Shown: positions 1 to 7,126 of the stretch, one piece after another | Numbering within the stretch: position 1 is the stretch's first letter | Layout of the letters: each line of letters starts with the position of its first letter | Source: Phycisphaerales bacterium | GTDB taxonomy: Bacteria; Planctomycetota; Phycisphaerae; SM23-33 | Length of the DNA stretch: 10,375 bases | Direction of reading: 5' to 3' | NCBI GenBank assembly: GCA_003171235.1 | Contig: PMYM01000044.1 | Location: 1-10,375, forward strand | The notes under the pieces: generated by a model | What the model was told of the DNA's origin: nothing | The model's database searches: none | The model's input: the letters and a program-made list of their open reading frames with translations, nothing else | Program-made: the position numbers and the translations under genes

Positions 1-1122
1 GCCGCCTCGACCGAGGCGACCTTCAACGCCCCGGGCGACTATGTTCTGAATCTCCGGGCGATCAATGCTGCGACATCCACAGGGAACTGCATGGTCGTGC
101 ACGTCACCGCCAAGGAAGGTGGAGAGGCGCCCAAGATCGTGACCCAGCCGGCGCCCACGCAGGTGTTGGCCGTCGGTAAGCCGGCGGCTTTCGCAGTGAC
201 CGCCTCAGGCACCGCGCCCTTGCAGTATCAATGGTTTAGAAACGGGTTCAAAATAGTCGGCGCCACCGCTGCGACCTACACGATTCCTAACGCCACCGCC
301 GGCGACAATGGCGCGACATTCCATTGCGTGGTGAGCAGTCCGTACGGACGCGTGGCCGGCAACTGCGCAGCGCTGGGATTGCCTCCGCAAATCGTGGCAA
401 ACCCGCCCAACCAGACGGCCGCTGCCGGCCAATCTGTGACCTTTTCCGTGGCGGCCGGCGGCACGGAGCCGTTGACCTGGCAATGGCGGAAAAACGGCGT
501 GGACATTCCCAAAGCCAACAAACCTTCCCTGACCATCAAGAGCGCGCAGGAATCGGACGCGGGCGCCTATAGCGTCGTCGTGAACAACATCCTGGGCAGC
601 GTAGTCGGCAGTAATGCCACGCTTGCCATTGGGGACAGTGCCGGACAACTGTATAAACTGATGATCAAGTCACAAAGCAGCACCGTGACCGATGGCGGTT
701 CTTATGCAGCCGGAACCGTCGTGCCCATATTCACGGGTCCGCATAGGATGGATGCGGGCGGGGAGAAGTTTACCGGCTGGAAAGCGCAGCCGGCAGGGGC
801 CCAGATCGGCGACGCGTCGGCCAATGCGACCACCATCGTAATGCCCGCGGCGGATGTCACGGTTACGGCTTCTGACTCAGGCATCCCGCCGGGCGTGTTG
901 CAGCACCGGCTGACGGTGGTGAACGGCATTGGCGCGGGATCGTTCTCCACGGATGCACAGGTCACGATCGAAGCGCTGGAGGCGCCGGCCGGCATGGCGT
1001 TTGATCACTGGTCCGGCGGGCCGACGGGCGTTGACGGGGCGGTAAAACCGACTCTGACCTTCCCCATGCCGGCCTCTAATATCGCCGTTTGGGCGACGTA
1101 TAAGCCCAGTGGAAACCGCTGA
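1..1122 (+). CDS. Modular surface/secreted protein, 3' part (Ig-like and InlB-type repeats)
   Basis: The reading frame is open from base 1, so the start lies upstream and only the last 373 residues are visible. A Met codon at base 91 sits inside a strand of the preceding domain and is unlikely to be the start. In order: residues 1-37 are the tail of a PKD- or Ig-like beta domain (note APGDYVLNLRA). About 44-127 is an Ig-like domain with the core Trp in YQWFRNG and a Cys in FHCVV. About 128-210 is a second Ig-like domain (WQWRKNG, DAGAYSVVV). About 218-290 and 301-368 are two divergent InlB B-type repeats, each with the F-x-x-W motif (FTGW, FDHW) and a closing MPA..-V-x-ATY/VTA strand. Such modules mediate adhesion or carbohydrate/protein binding outside the cell. 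The protein ends in GNR without a membrane anchor, LPXTG or PEP-CTERM signal. The exact function and any N-terminal enzyme domain are unknown. It is convergent with the propeller gene. Confidence 0.8.
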   Translation, partial: AASTEATFNAPGDYVLNLRAINAATSTGNCMVVHVTAKEGGEAPKIVTQPAPTQVLAVGKPAAFAVTASGTAPLQYQWFRNGFKIVGATAATYTIPNATAGDNGATFHCVVSSPYGRVAGNCAALGLPPQIVANPPNQTAAAGQSVTFSVAAGGTEPLTWQWRKNGVDIPKANKPSLTIKSAQESDAGAYSVVVNNILGSVVGSNATLAIGDSAGQLYKLMIKSQSSTVTDGGSYAAGTVVPIFTGPHRMDAGGEKFTGWKAQPAGAQIGDASANATTIVMPAADVTVTASDSGIPPGVLQHRLTVVNGIGAGSFSTDAQVTIEALEAPAGMAFDHWSGGPTGVDGAVKPTLTFPMPASNIAVWATYKPSGNR

Positions 1123-1147
1123 TTGGTCGCCGGAGGCGAGGAATCAG
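1119..1147. terminator. Interrupted hairpin at convergent gene junction
   Basis: CTGATT, two unpaired G bases and TCGCC are followed by a GGA loop, then GGCGA, two G bases and AATCAG. This gives 6 plus 5 base pairs with a 2x2 internal mismatch. The outer stem can be extended by one G-C pair (1118/1148). It overlaps the stop codon of the upstream plus-strand gene and ends 2 bases before the stop codon of the minus-strand propeller gene. It would fold on transcripts from either strand, so it may act as a bidirectional terminator or 3'-end stabiliser. Neither side has a T tract, so it is not a canonical intrinsic terminator. Confidence 0.45.
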
Positions 1148-1149
1148 CA

Positions 1150-2778
1150 TCACCTGCCGGCCGGGCCGGAAGTAACTGTGCCGCCGGTCCGGGCCGGTTG
1201 CGTGGCGGGCGTGGCCGCCAGGTCGTAGCAGGCCACGGCGTTCCGCAGGCGCAGGTAGATTCGCCCGTCGGCAATGGCCGGCGTGCTGCCGCGGGCGATG
1301 GTGGCGCCGGCCTTGGCCAGCAGGCGGTACTTATCCGGCGAAGCCTGGATCATGGCCAGCCACTCGCCGTCCAGATTGCCGACGGTGTATATCTTGCCGT
1401 CGGCCAGCACGGGCGAGCTTATGGACGCGCTGGGCGCCTTCTTCTCCTGCCAGAGCAGTTTGCCGCTGGACAGTTCAAAGCACGCCAGGTCATAGTTGGC
1501 CGAGGCGTAAACGTACCCGTCCTGAATCAGCGGCGAGGCGGCGTTGATCATCCGCGGAAAATTCCAGAGCTTTTCCGCACCCCCAGCCGACAGGCGATAC
1601 GCCGCCAACCCGACCTGCTGATTCTCCGACATCACCACCGCCACGTCGCCCGCCACCGAGGCCGTGGAGTTTCCCCCGGCCGCCGCGCGCCACCGCACCC
1701 TGCCATCGTCGGCGTCCACGCAGGCCAGGTCTTTCTCGTTGTGGCAGATCAGGCAGGTCTTGCCGTCGGCGGTCCAGTAGGCCGGGGAGGCGTTGAGGCT
1801 GACGACCTGGCCCTGCGTCCAGATTTCCTTGCCGGTGTCGGCATCCAGGGCCTTCAACTCCGGCGTCTGCACGTACGCCCGCCGTCCCAGCACCAGGAAT
1901 GAACTGCTGACCTGGCCCTTGGCGCAGGGCGATTCCCAGATCAAACGGCCGTCGGCCGCGTCCAGGCAATACGCCTTGGCGCCCGAGCCGACGAAGTAAC
2001 ACCGCCCCTGGGCGATGCAGGGCGTGCTGCTCGAACCATATGGGTGCGGCTGGCCGGGGAAAGGCTGCTTCCACAACGTCCGCCCGTCGGCGGCGTCGAA
2101 ACAGTAGAGGGTGTCGGTGGCGAGCTTCAGCCGGTTGGGGACGACGCGCAGGACGGCCTGGCGGACCAGGCCGGCGATATCGTTGTCCGAAAGCCACTTG
2201 TCCAGTTCCTCCGGCCCGGCAAAGGGCTTGTCCTGGATGGTCCGCAGCTTGGCCAGGATTTCGTCGGTGATGGTAGCCCGCCCCAGGGCAAGGCGGCGGC
2301 GGCAGTGGTCGGCCCAGGGCAGTATCTCCGCCTCGGTCACGTTCATGGCGACCCAGTGGTCCACCCAGGGAGGAAGTTCTTCAGGTTGCAGCTTGGCCCG
2401 CTGGTCCGACAGGCGGGCCTCCTCGACGCCCTTGACCAGGTGGTCGGGCATGTCCGCGGGCGGCCAGCCCAGCAGGCCGATGCCCTCAGTTGACAGGGTG
2501 CGGGTCTTGAGAGCCTGGTCGGTATTGAGGGAGGCAAAGAGGTAGACCCTGCCACCGGCCACCGCCACGCTGCCCAGCCCGCCCTTTTCGACGCTGGGGA
2601 CGCTCTCGCTTTGCCATATCTTGCGCGGGCCTTTTTCCGGCCAGGCGTCGGCCAATGGCGTGCCGCCGTTTGCCTGGCCGCCACGGTGGGGGCCTCGCCA
2701 CTGCGGCCAATCGCCCGCACCGGCCATTGCCGCTTCCAGCAGCACCACTATTGCCGCCAACGCTGCTATTCTTGGCAT
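1150..2778 (-). CDS. Exported PQQ-like beta-propeller repeat protein
   Basis: This is a 542-residue protein. Residues 1-20 form a signal peptide (basic MPR, hydrophobic AALAAIVVLLEAAMA, then a small-residue cleavage site near AMA-GAG), followed at once by DWPQWRGP, the hallmark opening of planctomycetal outer-membrane-associated PQQ-like propellers. Blade repeats of the type (Y)CxDAADGR-x-xW recur: CFDAADGRTLW near 226, CLDAADGRLIW near 271, ALDADTGKEIW near 310, CVDADDGRVRW near 353 and CFELSSGKLLW near 433. Further blades run to the C terminus, which ends in a low-complexity ATPATQPARTGG tail. A roughly 120-residue, mostly helical and charged insertion (about 97-217) interrupts the early blades. 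There are no recognisable PQQ-dehydrogenase catalytic motifs, so a binding or scaffold role is likelier than catalysis. The frame stays open upstream to 3600, but that stretch is the antisense of the activator gene. The ATG at 2778 is chosen because the signal peptide starts there. The ribosome site is weak (AGAG about 9 bases upstream). It lies 50 bases after the activator gene and may be co-transcribed with it. Confidence 0.85.
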   Translation of the reverse strand: MPRIAALAAIVVLLEAAMAGAGDWPQWRGPHRGGQANGGTPLADAWPEKGPRKIWQSESVPSVEKGGLGSVAVAGGRVYLFASLNTDQALKTRTLSTEGIGLLGWPPADMPDHLVKGVEEARLSDQRAKLQPEELPPWVDHWVAMNVTEAEILPWADHCRRRLALGRATITDEILAKLRTIQDKPFAGPEELDKWLSDNDIAGLVRQAVLRVVPNRLKLATDTLYCFDAADGRTLWKQPFPGQPHPYGSSSTPCIAQGRCYFVGSGAKAYCLDAADGRLIWESPCAKGQVSSSFLVLGRRAYVQTPELKALDADTGKEIWTQGQVVSLNASPAYWTADGKTCLICHNEKDLACVDADDGRVRWRAAAGGNSTASVAGDVAVVMSENQQVGLAAYRLSAGGAEKLWNFPRMINAASPLIQDGYVYASANYDLACFELSSGKLLWQEKKAPSASISSPVLADGKIYTVGNLDGEWLAMIQASPDKYRLLAKAGATIARGSTPAIADGRIYLRLRNAVACYDLAATPATQPARTGGTVTSGPAGR

Positions 2779-2828
2779 TCCCGTTTCTCTGTTTCTTGAA
2801 GGGGGCCTATCGAGTCGGTGCGTGCCCT

Positions 2829-3614
2829 TTACGGCGCGATCTGCCGCAGCGCCGCCAACGCCGCGCCCAGGGCGCCGGTGTACTGTGGATTGTCTGGAAT
2901 GATCACCGCCTGCCCCAGGGCCTGCTCGAGGGCCCCGGCCATGCCGTCCACCTGGGCCACTCCCCCGGTGAAAGCCACCGGGCGGGTGACCCTGCCCCCG
3001 GCCATTGCCGCCACCCGCGCCGCCACCGCCGCCTGCACGCCGGCAATGATCTCCGCCTGCGGGCGGCCCGAGGCCAAAAGGCCTATGATCTCGGTTTCGG
3101 CGAAGACGGCGCACATGGAGCTGATGGCCGCCGGGCAGCGGTTGCCCTGGGCCATCCGGCCAAGCTCGCCCACCGGCACGCCCAGTCGCGCCGCCACCAT
3201 CTCCAGAAACCGACCCGTGCCCGCGGCGCAGCGGTCGTTCATGGCGAAATCCCGCACCCGACCGTCGGGGTCCAGGCGGAGCAGCTTGCTGTCCTGCCCG
3301 CCGATCTCCACCACCGTGCGCGCCGCCGGCAGGGTGTGGCGCACGCCGATGGCATGGCAGGTGATTTCGGTCACGGTCGTGTCGGCCTGCACGGCGGCGC
3401 GGGCGTAGCCGGTGGCGACGACGCGGCGCACGTCGCGCCGCGTCAGGCCCCCCGCGGCCAGGGCCTGCTCGAAAAGCTCCTGGGCCTGCCTGCCCGGCTG
3501 GTAGAGCTGGTCGGCGCTGCAGCGCGACAGCACCTGGCCGGTATTGCCATCCAGCAGGACGACCTTTATGGCCCGCGAACCGGCGTCTATGCCCGCACAT
3601 ATCATTGAGGACAT
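2829..3614 (-). CDS. HgdC/BcrA-type ATPase activator of 2-hydroxyacyl-CoA dehydratase-like enzyme
   Basis: This 261-residue protein belongs to the BadF/BadG/BcrA/BcrD ATPase family (ASKHA fold). Family members dimerise around one [4Fe-4S] cluster and use ATP hydrolysis to inject a low-potential electron into a partner reductase. Visible motifs: phosphate loop GIDAGSRAIKVV at 8-19, VVATGYAR at 65-72, TEITCHAIG at 82-90, the second phosphate motif VVEIGGQDSK at 101-110, NDRCAAGTGRFLE around Cys129, SSMCAVFAETEI around Cys168, FTGGVAQ near 215 and a C-terminal QYTGALGAALAA. The two cysteines are 39 residues apart, as are the cluster ligands Cys127 and Cys166 of Acidaminococcus HgdC (from memory), so the cluster site is intact. 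The ATG at 3614 has a GGA 6 bases upstream and gives the usual family length. An in-frame ATG at 3680 would add 22 unconserved residues and overlap the upstream gene, and one at 3605 is also possible. It follows the HgdB-like gene by 40 bases, which makes that pair its likely partner. Confidence 0.9.
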   Translation of the reverse strand: MSSMICAGIDAGSRAIKVVLLDGNTGQVLSRCSADQLYQPGRQAQELFEQALAAGGLTRRDVRRVVATGYARAAVQADTTVTEITCHAIGVRHTLPAARTVVEIGGQDSKLLRLDPDGRVRDFAMNDRCAAGTGRFLEMVAARLGVPVGELGRMAQGNRCPAAISSMCAVFAETEIIGLLASGRPQAEIIAGVQAAVAARVAAMAGGRVTRPVAFTGGVAQVDGMAGALEQALGQAVIIPDNPQYTGALGAALAALRQIAP

Positions 3615-3654
3615 CTCATTTCCATTCTCAGTGGCTAATTCCGTTGTTTCCAAT

Positions 3655-5028
3655 TTAAGTCCGCTGCCTGGCCGATTCAATCAGCGCCTCCAGTCGCGTG
3701 CGGATGCCCGGCGCGTCCGCGTCGCAGATGGGCGGCACTTCTATCTCGACCGTTGGCAGGTCAAGGCGGTTGCGTACCATGTCGGCGATGATGTCTGATT
3801 CGGTCGCGCAGTGGCTGGCGCCGGGTATGCGGCTGATGACCACCGCCTTGGCCCCGAAGCGGCGGCACTCGCGGCAGATGCGCTCCGCCCGGTCGCTCGC
3901 CGGGCCGACCATCGGGTCGGCCAGGGCCGTCCGCGCCAGGGCCTCCAGAGGCTCAATGTCGGCGGGAATCTCATCCAGTGCGTGGCTGAAAAGGAATTCG
4001 CTGCCGCACAGCCGCCCGCCGCACTCCTCCAGGATATTCATCACCTTCAGGTCGGCTACCGGGTTTACCCAGAAAACCGGCACGGCGCACTCGTCTAGCA
4101 CGCCCAGGCCCAAGGCCGACCGCCGCCGCACCTCATCCAGCAACTGGCCGATGACGACGATGGCCTCGGCGCGGTCGGAGCAGAAGTGAATGGCCAGCAT
4201 CTCGGCGACGAGCATTTCCAACGCGCCGAGGGGGCAGGGCACTCTGGTGTAGGCAAGCCTGCGCAGTTCGCCCAGCAAACGGCGGAACTGGTTGGCCTGG
4301 GCTATGCCCTCGGCCAGCAAGGCGTCGTCGAGCTTCCTGTCGGTCAGTTCCTCCAGGCCGGCGCGCACAAGTTCCAACTGCCGGCGGACAAATCGCACCT
4401 GCGCGGCCGGCGCTGCCAAGCCGCCCGGCAGATCGACAGCCGCCTCGCCCGCCTCCGCCCGGCGGCGGTGGGGCGCTTCCCACCAGAGGATGGGATAACC
4501 CAACGAACTGAGCCGCTGGGCGATGGCCGAGAAATCGTCGCAGGTGGCGCCCACGCTACAGACCAGCAGGTCCGGGCGAGGAAAATGCGCCCCGCGCACG
4601 AATGCCCCCAGCATCGCCCGCACCGGGCAGAACGACTCGTCGATGCCAAGGGCGTCGGCCACCTCCAGGTCGCCCGTGCCTTGCTCCATGATGCAGGGCA
4701 CCCACCAGGCGCCGTCGGGATAGAACGCGGTGACGTTGGGCAGGGAGAAGGCCATCACCGCCGCCGTCCCCAGGTCTTTCATGGCCCCGACGATCTTGCC
4801 CCCGGCGGCGCGGGCTTGGTGCAGCCTTTCTTCCTCGGTAAGCAGGAAGTTCCACAGCCGCAGGGCGGGGGGAGAATTGTCGAAGCGCAGACTCAGCAGC
4901 CGCTTGTCCCCGCGACCGGCGTGCCGCGACAGCGGTCCGCCGTACCACGGCTCGTTCAGGCCGCCGGCCTTGAGGCGGTGATACCGGATCTCCCAGTCGT
5001 CCAGGCTGATTTGATGGGGGGAATTCAT
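3655..5028 (-). CDS. 2-hydroxyacyl-CoA dehydratase family protein, HgdB-like subunit
   Basis: This 457-residue protein is of the HgdB/FldC/BcrB superfamily (2-hydroxyacyl-CoA dehydratase D-component). In this family each subunit usually carries an iron-sulfur cluster held by cysteines and receives an electron from an HgdC-type activator. Likely cluster ligands are Cys134 (ESFCPVRAML), Cys163 (VGATCDDFSAI) and Cys407 (IPGASHCATESD), which sit in the family's usual places. The C-terminal half shows the ligand-domain pattern (AKAVVISRIPG, then PTVEIEVPP and a final RTRLEALIE helix). About 75 residues precede the first recognisable family strand. The protein has 13 cysteines in all, including pairs C385-x2-C388 and C336-x4-C341. 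The ATG at 5028 overlaps the stop of the upstream HgdA-like gene as ATGA, implying translational coupling and a matched stoichiometry. The substrate is unknown. A non-dehydratase reductase such as a double-cubane-cluster protein or a BcrBC-like enzyme is an alternative. Confidence 0.85.
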   Translation of the reverse strand: MNSPHQISLDDWEIRYHRLKAGGLNEPWYGGPLSRHAGRGDKRLLSLRFDNSPPALRLWNFLLTEEERLHQARAAGGKIVGAMKDLGTAAVMAFSLPNVTAFYPDGAWWVPCIMEQGTGDLEVADALGIDESFCPVRAMLGAFVRGAHFPRPDLLVCSVGATCDDFSAIAQRLSSLGYPILWWEAPHRRRAEAGEAAVDLPGGLAAPAAQVRFVRRQLELVRAGLEELTDRKLDDALLAEGIAQANQFRRLLGELRRLAYTRVPCPLGALEMLVAEMLAIHFCSDRAEAIVVIGQLLDEVRRRSALGLGVLDECAVPVFWVNPVADLKVMNILEECGGRLCGSEFLFSHALDEIPADIEPLEALARTALADPMVGPASDRAERICRECRRFGAKAVVISRIPGASHCATESDIIADMVRNRLDLPTVEIEVPPICDADAPGIRTRLEALIESARQRT

Positions 5029-6089
5029 CGTCGCAGTATCTCAATAAATGACTGGATGCGGTTGGTGGCCGACGTCGTCCCCTCGGGCGAATCACCCAGG
5101 ACGACATCCAGCACCGGCAGGGGGCACAGCCCGCCCAGCCGCTGAGTCCAGGCGTGCCACAGGTCGCACCATACCTGGCGAATCAGCACCACCCCGCGGG
5201 CCCCGGAGCCCGCCAGGTGCGTACGCAGATAGTTCTCCAGGAGGCTGTCGGGGCGGCGGAAGGCATCCGGAATCGAGTCGAAATACATCCGCCGGAGTTG
5301 GGCCAGCGGGTCGGCGGAGGCGGCCTGGGCATCCAGCGGGGCGGGCAGGCAGCGCTGGCCTGACTCGCAGGCATTGAGCACCACTTTACCCCCGGCCAGT
5401 TCGATGGCATCCAAAATCGCCAACTCGCCCTGGGCAATCGGGCCGCCGACGATGGCCAGGTCAATACCCCCGGCCGCCCGCTGGCCTTGTTGGCCGCAGG
5501 CATCGCTGATGGCCCGCTGGAAGCCGTCCAACTGGCCGGCATCGCAACTGCCCAGTTCGCAGAGCAACCGGGCGAATTCCCTGGCCGACAGCATCGGCTG
5601 GGCGGCCTTCAGGGCGATTCGGGCCCGCTCGTAGGCCAGCATGAGGGCCGCCAGTTCACCCTGGCCCGGCTGCCTGCCGCCGCAGTGCTGGAGGAACAAA
5701 CCAAGCCGGGCCAGCTCGTCGGCGTAAAGCCCCCTGGCTGAGTCGCTCCGCCAGGTGGCCGGGACGTTCATTAGAAATACCGGCGAGGGGGTGCGGGCCT
5801 GCACGATCTCGGCCGCACGGCGCATCTGGTCGCACGTGCTCGTCAGGATGATGGCGGCGGGATTGCCCAAGGGCTGAGGTGTTGCGGTCAGGCTGGCGGC
5901 GGCCTGCCAGGCGAAAGGGCACTGCCCTTCCCTCATGCCGCGCATGGCCGGCGCCCGGGGCACAAGCCGCCTTGGCTGCATGCCGTGGGCGGCTATCCAC
6001 TCCGGCGGCACAAACGGGGAGACATATACAACGGGTTGGCCCATGTCATTCACGGACGGCCAGGCGCGCCCTGGCGCATCAATGTTCAT
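5025..6089 (-). CDS. 2-hydroxyacyl-CoA dehydratase family protein, HgdA-like subunit
   Basis: This 354-residue protein is of the same superfamily as its neighbour and probably its heterodimer partner. It opens with a family-typical strand and helix, YVSPFVPPEWIAAHGMQPRRL (about 22-42). Candidate cluster ligands are Cys57 (GQCPFAW), Cys86 (TSTCDQMRR) and Cys308 (RQVWCDLW). The Rossmann-like second domain begins near DLAIVGGPIAQGELAILDAIE (210-230), and the chain ends in the family's closing arginine helix (TNRIQSFIEIL). The protein has ten cysteines. The frame is open upstream to 6308, but that extension is arginine/proline/histidine-rich antisense of the methyltransferase. The ATG at 6089 is preferred because it shares one base with the methyltransferase stop (TGATG) and has AGAGG 5 bases upstream. 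The 3' end overlaps the HgdB-like start by 4 bases. Presence of both subunits plus the activator suggests a complete ATP-dependent electron-transfer enzyme. Assignment as the A-like rather than B-like subunit is by gene order only. Confidence 0.83.
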   Translation of the reverse strand: MNIDAPGRAWPSVNDMGQPVVYVSPFVPPEWIAAHGMQPRRLVPRAPAMRGMREGQCPFAWQAAASLTATPQPLGNPAAIILTSTCDQMRRAAEIVQARTPSPVFLMNVPATWRSDSARGLYADELARLGLFLQHCGGRQPGQGELAALMLAYERARIALKAAQPMLSAREFARLLCELGSCDAGQLDGFQRAISDACGQQGQRAAGGIDLAIVGGPIAQGELAILDAIELAGGKVVLNACESGQRCLPAPLDAQAASADPLAQLRRMYFDSIPDAFRRPDSLLENYLRTHLAGSGARGVVLIRQVWCDLWHAWTQRLGGLCPLPVLDVVLGDSPEGTTSATNRIQSFIEILRR

Positions 6090-6892
6090 CAGTCCCTCTT
6101 GCGTGCCACGAACAGGCCTTGGGCGATCTTGCCGGCCTGGGCCAGTTGGCCCATGAACGCCATCTCGCCCGCCAGGGCCGCCATCATGGCCATGTCGTAG
6201 CCTATGATCCGCAGGGCGTCCCCGCCGAGCTGCATGGTCAACATGTTGGCGTACAGGTCCAGGCAGGGGGCGAATCGGCCGGTGTCCTGGGCAATGACGA
6301 CCTCGCAACCGTTCTTGCGCAGCAAATCACAGTAATCGCCGCGGCTCAGGACGCTGGGGAATTTCATGAAACCCAGGTAGCGGCGGGCCTCCGCTTCGGT
6401 GAGCCCCTCGCCCTCGATCCAGTCGGTAAAGGCGATGGTGCCGCCCTTGGCGACGAGCCTGGCGGCCTCGGAAATCAACTTGGGTTTGTCGGCAACGTAG
6501 CACCAGGCGTCCTCGCCCCATACGAAATCGACCGCACCGGCCGGCAGGCCGGTGGCGGTGGCGTCGGCCAGCAAAAGTTCGATCTTGTCGTCCAAGCCCT
6601 CTTCTTTGCACCGCTGCTGGCCCAGTTGAATAACCGCCGGCGTGGCATCCACGCCCTGCATGCGCTTGACGCCGCGGAGACGCACCAGGAACCTCATTCC
6701 CGCGCCGCTGCAGCAGCACAGGTCGATGCCGCTGGTTCCCGGCTGAATGCCCGCTTTGTCGGCCAGGTCATGGCTGGATTGCATGCCGCCGATATGGACC
6801 TGCTGACCCATAATCAGTTCCCACAGCCGGCCTTCCGGGCCGGAATAAACCGCCTGAACGTCCGCCAGGTTCACCGACGATAGGCTTTTCAT
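6089..6892 (-). CDS. Class I SAM-dependent methyltransferase, first gene of dehydratase operon
   Basis: This 267-residue protein has a Rossmann-fold methyltransferase core. Motif I is GIDLCCCSGAGMRFL at 55-69, in place of the usual LDxGCGxG. The acidic end of beta 2 is QGVDATPAVIQLGQQR (79-94), and LLLADATATGLP (107-117) is the post-beta-3 acidic motif. VDFVWGEDAWCYVADK (121-136) resembles the active-site strand of small-molecule N-methyltransferases, and LVAKGGTIAFTDWIE (146-160) is the motif with the GG turn. The overall pattern resembles glycine/sarcosine/dimethylglycine or phosphoethanolamine methyltransferases more than rRNA or protein methyltransferases, but the substrate cannot be named. 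The ATG at 6892 is chosen for AAGGGTG 6 bases upstream and the typical MKSLSS opening. In-frame ATGs at 6922 and 6952 are less well supported. The stop overlaps the HgdA-like start by one base, so it is tightly coupled to that enzyme. Confidence 0.82.
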   Translation of the reverse strand: MKSLSSVNLADVQAVYSGPEGRLWELIMGQQVHIGGMQSSHDLADKAGIQPGTSGIDLCCCSGAGMRFLVRLRGVKRMQGVDATPAVIQLGQQRCKEEGLDDKIELLLADATATGLPAGAVDFVWGEDAWCYVADKPKLISEAARLVAKGGTIAFTDWIEGEGLTEAEARRYLGFMKFPSVLSRGDYCDLLRKNGCEVVIAQDTGRFAPCLDLYANMLTMQLGGDALRIIGYDMAMMAALAGEMAFMGQLAQAGKIAQGLFVARKRD

Positions 6893-6935
6893 GTTCTTCA
6901 CCCTTCCCGCATTCTGTCGCATGACCGACCAGAGA

Positions 6936-6963
6936 TTTCTAACCCCCGCCACGCACCGGCCAA
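6936..6963 (-). promoter_or_regulatory. Possible sigma-70 promoter of methyltransferase-dehydratase operon
   Basis: On the minus strand, TTGGCC (6963-6958) and TAGAAA (6941-6936) each match the housekeeping consensus at 4 of 6 positions, with a 16-base spacer. Transcription would begin near 6929, leaving a leader of about 37 bases that contains the AAGGGTG ribosome site at 6905-6899. Planctomycete promoters are poorly defined, so this is only the best candidate in the stretch. Confidence 0.25.
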
Positions 6964-7126
6964 GGGCCAGCGCCTCCTTCTGAAGCGGCTGATTGGCGGA
7001 CAGGGCCGTCTCCTTGTTCAGAAGCGTAGAGCTTACATCGGGCCTGGTGAAATCTCGCCTTCTTTTGGGCCGGGGGGAAGGACCGCGGTCGCGGCGCGGC
7101 TGCCGGGCGGATATGCCGTGGACAGG

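Noticed and set aside
1739..1753. CxxCH (CLICH) in the propeller as a cytochrome c heme site
   Set aside because: It falls in a strand of a propeller blade (KTCLICHNEKDLACVD), in register with the other blades. It is a single copy with no cytochrome domain around it, so chance is likelier.
2797..2830. Hairpin AAGGG/CCCTT between the activator and the propeller gene as a terminator
   Set aside because: Only five base pairs with a loop of about 21 bases and no T tract. Too weak to call.
1150..3600. Single 816-residue protein on the minus strand covering the propeller and the region upstream
   Set aside because: Residues before the MPRIAALAAIVV signal peptide are Arg/Gly/Pro-rich and lie over the activator gene in another frame. 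That gene has full family motifs, so the extension is a frame shadow.
4186..5145. Long plus-strand open frames opposite the dehydratase genes (for example 319 residues from 4186, 334 residues from 5879, 317 residues from 2655)
   Set aside because: They are antisense frames kept open by high GC. Composition is rich in Arg, Gly, Pro, His and Ala, with no family motif, and they overlap well-supported genes.
6090..6308. N-terminal extension of the HgdA-like protein by 73 residues
   Set aside because: The extension is low-complexity R/P/H-rich sequence over the methyltransferase 3' end. The start at 6089 has a good ribosome site and a stop-start overlap.
6977..7024. 8-base inverted repeat CTTCTGAA/TTCAGAAG in the divergent region
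   Set aside because: A perfect 8-base match at this spacing is about what chance gives in 350 bases, so it was not listed as a site.
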